Origin: JAWXCF01 sp034440515
GTDB lineage: Bacteria; Bacteroidota; Bacteroidia; CAILMK01
Assembly: GCA_034440515.1 (NCBI GenBank)
Contig: JAWXCF010000070.1
Location: 1 to 13,898, forward strand
Reading direction: 5' to 3'
Length of the DNA: 13,898 bases
Within the stretch, counting starts at the first letter, position 1, and the number at the start of each line of letters is the position of its first letter. The position numbers were made by a program, and so were the translations under genes. Below the pieces are notes generated by a model. It was not told where the DNA came from. It ran no database searches and saw only the letters and a list, made by a program, of their open reading frames with translations. Positions 7,250-13,577 of the stretch are shown here, piece by piece.

Positions 7250-8473
7250 ATGTCAAAGAAATCTGGTTTTTACGATTTAGCCCGTCAAGCAGTACTAGAG
7301 CCACAAGGTTCGCAAATATTAGTGGGTAATAGAAAGCATAAGCTTAATATCGGCATACCCAAGGAGACATCATTCCAAGAAAATAGAATTGGGCTGACAC
7401 CTCACGCTGTTCAGTTGTTAGTAAACAACGGACACGAAGTTAAGGTTGAGGCTGGAGCAGGTAGAGAGGCTAAGTTTCAAGATAACGTATTTGAAAGTGC
7501 TGGGGCACAAATCGTATTTCAAAAAGAAGAAATTTATAGAAGTGACATCATTATGAAAGTAGCTTTTCCAACTATGGATGAGCTAAATATGTTGGATGAA
7601 AACAGAACTATAATTTCTGCACTTCACCTAAGTATGCTTAAAAGTGAACAGTTAAAATTGCTGATGAAAAAGAAAGCCACAGCAATTGGCTATGAACTAA
7701 TTAGAGATGAAATAGGCATATTGCCTGTAATGCAGGCTATGAGTGAGATAGCAGGCAGTACGAGCATATTGATAGCAGCTGAGTACTTAAGTAATATTAA
7801 TCACGGTAAGGGGGTTATGTTGGGCGGTATAGCTGGAATTCCTCCTAGTAATGTTGTTATATTGGGTGCAGGCACAGTAGGTCAGTTTGCTGCTAGGGCT
7901 GCAATTGGTTTGGGAGCAGAGGTAAAAGTATTTGATAATAATCTGTATAAACTGCGACGTTTGCAGAGTCTGTTAGGCGTTAGAATTTACACCTCTATAT
8001 TACACCCGAACATATTGTTGAAAACCCTAAAGACTGCAGATGTAGTGATAGGAGCACTACGTGCAAACTCTGGTGGTAGAACACCAATGTTGGTAAGCGA
8101 GGAAATGGTAATGGAGATGAAGCCAGGAAGTATCATAGTAGATGTGGCTATTGACCAAGGAGGATGCTTTGAAACCAGTCATTTAACCAACCATACAGAC
8201 CCAATTTTTGAGAAACACGATGTAATTCACTATTGTGTGCCAAACATAGCCAGTCGCGTAAGCAGAACTGCCAGCTATGCGCTAAGCAATATATTTACTC
8301 CAATACTGCTAGACGTAGCAGAGGCAGGCGGCATAAAAAACTACCTATGGGAGAAAGAAAATGTTCGCCAAGGTGCCTATGTATATAAGGGGCATTTGAC
8401 AAATAAGCACCTTAGTGAGAGGTTTGCATTGCCCTATAAAGAGATAGACCTACTTATTGCTGCCCACTTATAA
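7250..8473 (+). CDS. ald: Alanine dehydrogenase
   Basis: The protein has 407 residues and is predicted to catalyse NAD-dependent, reversible oxidative deamination of L-alanine to pyruvate and ammonium in the cytosol. The core begins at about residue 32 (LNIGIPKET). Expected active-site residues are present: Arg46 (ENRIGLTP), Lys103 (IIMKVAFP), His126 (SALHLS) and Asp302 (VAIDQGG). The Rossmann glycine motif is GAGTVG (206-211). An N-terminal extension of about 31 residues (GFYDLARQAVLEPQG...) is absent from the M. tuberculosis enzyme and gives a longer protein than the usual 370 or so; I believe it is common in Bacteroidota. The gene follows tsaE by 2 bp. Its TAA directly abuts the stop codon of the convergent protease gene. 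Confidence 0.93.
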   Translation: MSKKSGFYDLARQAVLEPQGSQILVGNRKHKLNIGIPKETSFQENRIGLTPHAVQLLVNNGHEVKVEAGAGREAKFQDNVFESAGAQIVFQKEEIYRSDIIMKVAFPTMDELNMLDENRTIISALHLSMLKSEQLKLLMKKKATAIGYELIRDEIGILPVMQAMSEIAGSTSILIAAEYLSNINHGKGVMLGGIAGIPPSNVVILGAGTVGQFAARAAIGLGAEVKVFDNNLYKLRRLQSLLGVRIYTSILHPNILLKTLKTADVVIGALRANSGGRTPMLVSEEMVMEMKPGSIIVDVAIDQGGCFETSHLTNHTDPIFEKHDVIHYCVPNIASRVSRTASYALSNIFTPILLDVAEAGGIKNYLWEKENVRQGAYVYKGHLTNKHLSERFALPYKEIDLLIAAHL

Positions 8474-10045
8474 TTACTTATCGTACTCAAATGGCTGCAT
8501 CATACTCATAGTGGCTAATACCTTATTTTTATAAAAAACGTCAATTCGTAACTGACTTAATGCATTCGAATATCTATTCCAATCAGATTTTGGTACTATA
8601 AAGTATAGGTCTCCATTCTTATCTTCATTATAAATTGTATTATCGTAAAGTGGGGTAATTTTAATTGAATTGTTGTAGCCAAAGCCTTCTTCTTTAGCAT
8701 TTTGTATATATATTTTCATTTCTAGCTCTTGGCCCTTACCGCCACTTACTGAAAAACTTGGATAAAAATAATACGATGAATCATAGTCAGAATATACTGA
8801 ATTCATATCAATGCGACTAACGTTTGGACCACTACCGTAGGAAAAGTAGTTATTAAATCCCTTAGTTAATATCTTGTTATTCTCATCATAAATGGAGATG
8901 CTACAAACCAGATTATAGTTCCCTACATCTAGGTCTAATTCTGAGTATGGAAAGTCTAGCCTTAACTGCTTATAGTCAGTTACATCATATTGAGGGATTA
9001 AAGTGATTCTTCTGCCGACTCGTCCGTTTGAAGCTGTATATTTTCCATTTTTATCAATCAGAATGATTCCTGTTTCAGCATCTTGAAAATTGAATTCTAA
9101 GAAAATCTTTTTGTTTTTTTGATTTTCTAATCTAATGTCAGATGTTATTTCTAAACCATTGCTAAAGCCTGTTTTTACGTTATGATCAAATTTAAGTGAT
9201 TGTATAGATGCATACATTACGGGCAGCTTCTTAACCTCTGCTGTCAACATACTTGGGTACATAGATTTTACAATGCTTTTATCACCTTGACTCAGTTCAT
9301 TATTCCACTCTACATAAAACCCATCTGTTGTAAATTCTGCAGGAATAGGGTAATGCATTATAGAACTAGGATCATATTCGTGACTAGTTAAATTTGCTTC
9401 ATATTTGCCAAATACTTGTTCGTCAATTTCTCCCTTAGACCAATGTAGATTCTCAATGTAAAATGCATAAACTGCATTTTTATTCCAAGCTATTTGCCCA
9501 GTTGGGTTTTGATGTTCGTGATACAAACCAAGTGCGTGACCAAATTCGTGCAAAACCGTTCGTTTTATTTCAACTTCATTGGCCTCACCATTAAACCACC
9601 CAAAATGCATTGATGGCAAACCTTGACTGGTATATTGCAATGCCTCCTTGCCTATAAATGACCAAGAATTCAAATCATCAGAAAATTCAATTAGAATGTC
9701 AGCCTTATCCGAATTGGTTATAAATGAAAACTTTACGTTTGCGTAGCTTTCCCATATTTTTGCATATTTGGCAACTTTGTTAAAGATCACAATGTCATAA
9801 TTTCCAACAGGTGCTACAGTTAATACTTGACCAACTTTCCACTTTGCCTGAAAATCATATACGCCGTTAAAGCCTTTTCTATCTTTACCACTCAGCCGTT
9901 CTGGTGCTGCATTATCTCGCTTTACGCCTGCGGTACACACTTGTACTTGCCCAAATGAAGGTAGACTAGTGCAAATAGTGCAGCACACAATAAATAAACT
10001 AAAGCCTAATTTTTTAATCCACGTCATACCTACAAAAGTCCTCAT
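8474..10045 (-). CDS. Secreted astacin-like (M12A) zinc metalloprotease with uncharacterised C-terminal region
   Basis: The protein has 523 residues. A Sec signal peptide (hydrophobic stretch about 12-28) probably ends in SFG|Q near residue 32. The catalytic domain spans about 60-265, with the zinc motif HEFGHALGLYHEH (His166, Glu167, His170, His176, with Glu177 as in astacins) and a Met-turn SIMHYP (Met230). These place it among the metzincins, closest to astacins. The roughly 255 residues after the catalytic domain look beta-rich, contain many Tyr and Asn, and match no family I recognise. There is no evident type IX C-terminal sorting domain and no lipobox. The ATG at 10025-10027 (MTWIKKLGF) is an equally good start. 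The gene stands alone on its strand, convergent with ald. Targets are unknown. Confidence 0.85.
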   Translation of the reverse strand: MRTFVGMTWIKKLGFSLFIVCCTICTSLPSFGQVQVCTAGVKRDNAAPERLSGKDRKGFNGVYDFQAKWKVGQVLTVAPVGNYDIVIFNKVAKYAKIWESYANVKFSFITNSDKADILIEFSDDLNSWSFIGKEALQYTSQGLPSMHFGWFNGEANEVEIKRTVLHEFGHALGLYHEHQNPTGQIAWNKNAVYAFYIENLHWSKGEIDEQVFGKYEANLTSHEYDPSSIMHYPIPAEFTTDGFYVEWNNELSQGDKSIVKSMYPSMLTAEVKKLPVMYASIQSLKFDHNVKTGFSNGLEITSDIRLENQKNKKIFLEFNFQDAETGIILIDKNGKYTASNGRVGRRITLIPQYDVTDYKQLRLDFPYSELDLDVGNYNLVCSISIYDENNKILTKGFNNYFSYGSGPNVSRIDMNSVYSDYDSSYYFYPSFSVSGGKGQELEMKIYIQNAKEEGFGYNNSIKITPLYDNTIYNEDKNGDLYFIVPKSDWNRYSNALSQLRIDVFYKNKVLATMSMMQPFEYDK

Positions 10046-10221
10046 ATTTACATTAATTTAGAATATGGATATAGATGTTTCACTGTAAGTTAATAACGCA
10101 AAAGGCTAAATGAATATCATAACTATGAATAAATTATTGTTAATGCATACATTGATGATGTCGCATTCCTATCAGAAATTTTTAGGTAAGTTTTAGGTAT
10201 AATTGTCCTTTTCGATTTTTC
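10046..10221. other. Intergenic region between protease and multicopper oxidase genes
   Basis: These 176 AT-rich bases hold no supported gene. They should carry the protease promoter, but no good TTG/TAnnTTTG pair was found. Visible structure is an 11-bp tandem direct repeat, TTTTAGGTAAG at 10180-10190 and TTTTAGGTATA at 10191-10201 (first nine bases identical), just downstream of the oxidase stop. A 28-codon plus-strand reading frame occupies 10110-10196. No strong terminator hairpin follows the oxidase gene. Confidence 0.4.
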
Positions 10222-12489
10222 CTAATAATTGATTGACAAACCTAAACCAAAGCCCATATCACTATCGTAGTGGGTACGTATGCCAAAGTTTTTATTGATA
10301 ATGTATTTCAAGTCAACCATATATTCTAAGTCTGTATTGAACATAAAACCTGCTCTTAATCTTTTTGAAACTGGAATATCTTCACGCATTAATGATAATC
10401 GAACAATGCCATCGTGATATACTTCAACTTGGAAGTTCACCAATAGGGGGAGGGTGTACATTAAGCCTAAGCTTACGGCACTTCTAAAGTCTTTTTTATT
10501 TACTTGTCCAAATACATTTTTCTCCTGCTCATCTATTCCCATTTTACGATAACGCCAGTCGAAACCGACAAATGGCATAAACCATTGCATTTTCCCTATA
10601 TATCTTCCTAAATGAGTTTCAACCTCATAACCGTGCCTACTATTATGTCCTAATCGCCATTCTGATCCTAATGACCATCTAGCATTTTGTAGCATTACTT
10701 CTCCATCATTCCCATTGGTAGCAATATCATTTTGCACCATAAAGTGGGGCATATTACTCTCTCTTTGCAATTTATTATAAGATTTCGCTTTATTAGTTAC
10801 TAATGGGTTGCTGTAATCTCCAACTTCAAAAACTCTGTTCATTCCTGACATCATATGGTATAGGATATGACAATGAAAAACCCAATCGCCCTCCTCGTTT
10901 GCTAAAAATTCTAGAGTATCAGTCTCCATTGGCATTATGTCAATAACATTTTTGAGAGGAGCATTATTTCCTTTACCATTTAATACTCTAAAATCAAATC
11001 CGTGCAAATGTATAGGGTGTCGCATCATTGAATTATTGTAAATAGTTATTCGCAGTTTCTCTCCTTTTTTTACAGGTATTTTATCTGACTCAGATAGCAC
11101 TTTGTTGTCCATACTCCATACGTAGCGGTTCATATTTCCAGTTAATACAAAAGTCAGCTCTTTTACTGGTGCATCTTTTGGAAGCGTGGTTGTATAAGGA
11201 GATTTTAGCATTGAATAGTTTAAAGTAACTATATCACCTAATGCGTTTGCATTATAACGGTTTGGGTCGTCATCCATATTCATAGAGCCTTTGCTATGAT
11301 TCATTTTAGTACTTTCTCCAGTTATTTCAGAATACATTACCACATTCATATCCATCTGGTTAAGGCTCATTTTCATACCCATATCATCTAGGTTGCCATT
11401 CATCTTCATCATATCATTCATCATATCCATCCCCTCAAAATATTTTAGTCTAGGTAGGGGAGATATAAGTTGCTTGATTCCATTTCCGATATAGTAACTG
11501 GATGAATTGGTTCTGTCCTCTGTAGTAGCTAGAAATTCATAAGCAACTCCATCTTCGGGAATGCTCACAACAACGTCATAGGTTTCTGACACAGCTATAA
11601 TTAGTCTATCTACCTCCACTGGTTCAACATCATTACCGTCATTTGCTACAACGGTCATTTTGCCACCCGCATACCTTAGCCAGAAATACGAAGAGGCCCC
11701 TCCATTGGATATCCGAAGCCTTACTTTATCACCTGCTTTAAGTGTTTTGCCGTCAATAGCCTTAAGATGAGTAAAAACATTACCATTCATTAATATTTTA
11801 TCATAATACACATCGCTGACGTCCATTGCCAGCATTCTTTTCCATTCATTTTTTACTTTAGTTTTAAAATGTCCTTCTCTTATTGCCTCGATATAAGATT
11901 GCGTCGCCCCTTTTTTAATTGCAGCCCAATCGTTAGCATTGTGTAGCATTCTGTGAATATTATTAGGGTTATAATTAGTCCATTCACTTAACACGATAGG
12001 TACTTCTGGTAAATTATCAATGTCTTTTCTAAATGTCTTATCATCACTTCGCTTTTTCATTACAAAGTTTCCGTACATTCCTATTTGTTCCTGCAATCCA
12101 AAATGAGAATGATACCAATGCGTACCCGTTTGAATAATTGGGAAACGGTACATAAGCGTGCTAGCTGGTTTTATTGGCAATTGCGTAAGGTATGGTACAC
12201 CATCATATTGATTAGGCAGAAAAACACCGTGCCAGTGTAGTGAAGTACTCTCTTTTAATTGGTTATGCACAATAATTTCTGCAGTGTCACCCTCTGTAAA
12301 TGTGAGGGTAGGCATTGGTAATTGCCCATTTACTGCGATGGCTCTTTTCTCTTTACCAGCATAATTGACAATTGTATCAGTTACATATAGGTTATATCGA
12401 ACTAATTTTTGTGCAAATAATGATTGTGAATAAAATAGGATTATGAGTACTTGAACTATTTTGATTGAAATATTTTTGAAAATTTTCAT
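10222..12489 (-). CDS. Multicopper oxidase (CopA-like) with C-terminal CopB-like outer-membrane barrel domain
   Basis: The protein has 755 residues. A Sec-type signal peptide (no twin Arg) ends near SLFA|Q (residue 26/27). Three cupredoxin-like domains span about 30-560. All copper-ligand motifs are present: HWHG (His85, His87), HWYHSH (His124, 127, 129), HPIHLHG (His491, 494, 496) and HCHILYHMMSGM (His539, Cys540, His541, His545, axial Met550). Residues 354-405 hold 15 Met in 52 positions plus His398, like the Met-rich copper segments of CopA/CueO proteins. Residues from about 600 to 755 are alternating beta strands ending in an aromatic residue (SINY), with VEVYHDGIVRLSL...KRLRAGF resembling CopB. 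The expected role is oxidation and sequestration of Cu(I) in the periplasm or at the outer membrane. It lies downstream of the HMA-DUF3347 gene on the same strand. Oxidase call very strong; barrel call moderate. Confidence 0.93.
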   Translation of the reverse strand: MKIFKNISIKIVQVLIILFYSQSLFAQKLVRYNLYVTDTIVNYAGKEKRAIAVNGQLPMPTLTFTEGDTAEIIVHNQLKESTSLHWHGVFLPNQYDGVPYLTQLPIKPASTLMYRFPIIQTGTHWYHSHFGLQEQIGMYGNFVMKKRSDDKTFRKDIDNLPEVPIVLSEWTNYNPNNIHRMLHNANDWAAIKKGATQSYIEAIREGHFKTKVKNEWKRMLAMDVSDVYYDKILMNGNVFTHLKAIDGKTLKAGDKVRLRISNGGASSYFWLRYAGGKMTVVANDGNDVEPVEVDRLIIAVSETYDVVVSIPEDGVAYEFLATTEDRTNSSSYYIGNGIKQLISPLPRLKYFEGMDMMNDMMKMNGNLDDMGMKMSLNQMDMNVVMYSEITGESTKMNHSKGSMNMDDDPNRYNANALGDIVTLNYSMLKSPYTTTLPKDAPVKELTFVLTGNMNRYVWSMDNKVLSESDKIPVKKGEKLRITIYNNSMMRHPIHLHGFDFRVLNGKGNNAPLKNVIDIMPMETDTLEFLANEEGDWVFHCHILYHMMSGMNRVFEVGDYSNPLVTNKAKSYNKLQRESNMPHFMVQNDIATNGNDGEVMLQNARWSLGSEWRLGHNSRHGYEVETHLGRYIGKMQWFMPFVGFDWRYRKMGIDEQEKNVFGQVNKKDFRSAVSLGLMYTLPLLVNFQVEVYHDGIVRLSLMREDIPVSKRLRAGFMFNTDLEYMVDLKYIINKNFGIRTHYDSDMGFGLGLSINY

Positions 12490-12701
12490 TTTAGATTACA
12501 TTTTATGGCACCACAAGTGCATACATGGCCATAGTAAGGATTATATTGGGGTATTTGTTTCAAAAGTCGTTAGCATCCAAAGCTTTGAAATTAGATTAAT
12601 CCTTATATATCAATAGACGGAAATATAGTTTTCAATTGATGCTGTAAGAGATGCTCTTAAATTTCCCAATAGACGAAAAGAGATATATAAATAATAGAAT
12701 A
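12490..12701. promoter_or_regulatory. Intergenic region upstream of the multicopper oxidase gene
   Basis: These 212 AT-rich bases contain no supported gene. Going towards the oxidase start they hold two copies of CAATAGACG (12611-12619 and 12667-12675), a TAAGAG-ATG-CTCTTA inverted repeat between them (12645-12659), the palindrome CAAAGCTTTG (12578-12587), and the inverted pair TATGGC/GCCATA (12504-12509 and 12528-12533) enclosing ATGGCCAT. A weak minus-strand promoter candidate is TTG (12613-12611) followed after 17 bases by TAATTTCA. A separate promoter and metal-responsive control are plausible but unproven. Confidence 0.4.
12645..12659 (-). terminator. Weak hairpin after the HMA-DUF3347 gene
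   Basis: TAAGAG and CTCTTA form a perfect 6-bp stem with a 3-base loop, 43 bp past the stop codon. No run of U follows, so a terminator is only one reading; an operator-like inverted repeat is another. Confidence 0.2.
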
Positions 12702-13577
12702 CTATTTCTCTATAGTTTCTAAATTACTTCCGCAAGTCATCATTTTAGTACCGTAATATGGATTTTTAATGGCCTTATCCATACTTAACCAGTTTGCACC
12801 CTTTCCATCATTATACATTGGGCAGTTTTGATAATATACTGGCGAATTTAATTTAGATACTTTCATCAATTCATACATATCTTTAGACAACAGCGAAAAT
12901 GACTCTCTTTGCTTTACGATATTTTTTGATTTGGATATGCTTTCTGCATTTGCATTTAAATCTTTCATTACTTTCATCCAAATGTCGTGCTCTTCATTAG
13001 AAAGCTTGCTCATATCTACTGCTTTAATTGCAGCAACCAGAATTATAGCTTTGGCAGTTGCTGTTTTGGCATCTGTTTTAACTAGTGCATCTTTTAATGA
13101 GAAATAATTATCGTACACAGATTGTAATTGTTGAATATTATGAGAAGCAGCCATATCGTCTTTATCCTTTTCATTATGCTTATGATTTGAATTCTCATTT
13201 TTCATCACCATTTCCGGATTTTTCACAGCAGATACTGGTTTCAAATCTCTTTCGTATTTACAACATCCAGGTAATTTAGCATATGCATCATCGGGTGCTA
13301 AAAACTGTGTGTTATCGTAACCAGCTAAGGCAATACGTTTTAAAATTTCATCTTGATTCGTTTTATTAATATCGTAAGAAATTTTAGCCATTTTGGTATC
13401 CTTATTCCAATCTACTTTTGCTATTTTTTTTAAGTTTCCAGCATCTTCTATGCTTGTTTTACACATACCACAGTTGCCATAAATTTTTACAGTTTCTGTT
13501 TTAGAATTTTTTATTTGTGCAAAGCTGTTAACTGCTGTTAGCAGTACTGTAATTAATATTAATATTCTTGATTTCAT
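12702..13577 (-). CDS. Exported heavy-metal-associated (HMA) and DUF3347 domain protein
   Basis: The protein has 291 residues from the ATG at 13575-13577, chosen because MKSRILILITVLL gives a standard signal peptide ending in SFA|Q (residues 18-21). An in-frame ATG at 13608-13610 would add 11 polar residues. Residues from about 27 to 95 form an HMA fold with the metal-binding motif GNCGMCK (Cys36 and Cys39). A Cys pair (PGCCKY, 105-106) and a His-containing charged linker (NHKHNEKDKDD, about 131-141) follow. The DUF3347 domain covers about 144-285 and includes the family hallmarks NCPMYNDGKGANWLS (Cys252) and NPYYGTKMMTCG (Cys282). DUF3347 is common in Bacteroidota copper and RND-efflux proteins. 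The gene lies 212 bp upstream of the multicopper oxidase. A periplasmic copper-binding or chaperone role is inferred. Confidence 0.85.
   Translation of the reverse strand: MKSRILILITVLLTAVNSFAQIKNSKTETVKIYGNCGMCKTSIEDAGNLKKIAKVDWNKDTKMAKISYDINKTNQDEILKRIALAGYDNTQFLAPDDAYAKLPGCCKYERDLKPVSAVKNPEMVMKNENSNHKHNEKDKDDMAASHNIQQLQSVYDNYFSLKDALVKTDAKTATAKAIILVAAIKAVDMSKLSNEEHDIWMKVMKDLNANAESISKSKNIVKQRESFSLLSKDMYELMKVSKLNSPVYYQNCPMYNDGKGANWLSMDKAIKNPYYGTKMMTCGSNLETIEK

Noticed and set aside
8474..8800. Type IX secretion C-terminal sorting domain on the protease
   Set aside because: The C-terminus (ending FEYDK) lacks the Gly-rich and terminal Lys-containing strand patterns of known sorting domains.
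12578..12587. 10-bp palindrome CAAAGCTTTG as a copper operator
   Set aside because: Palindromes of this length are expected many times by chance, and it matches no known metal-regulator consensus.
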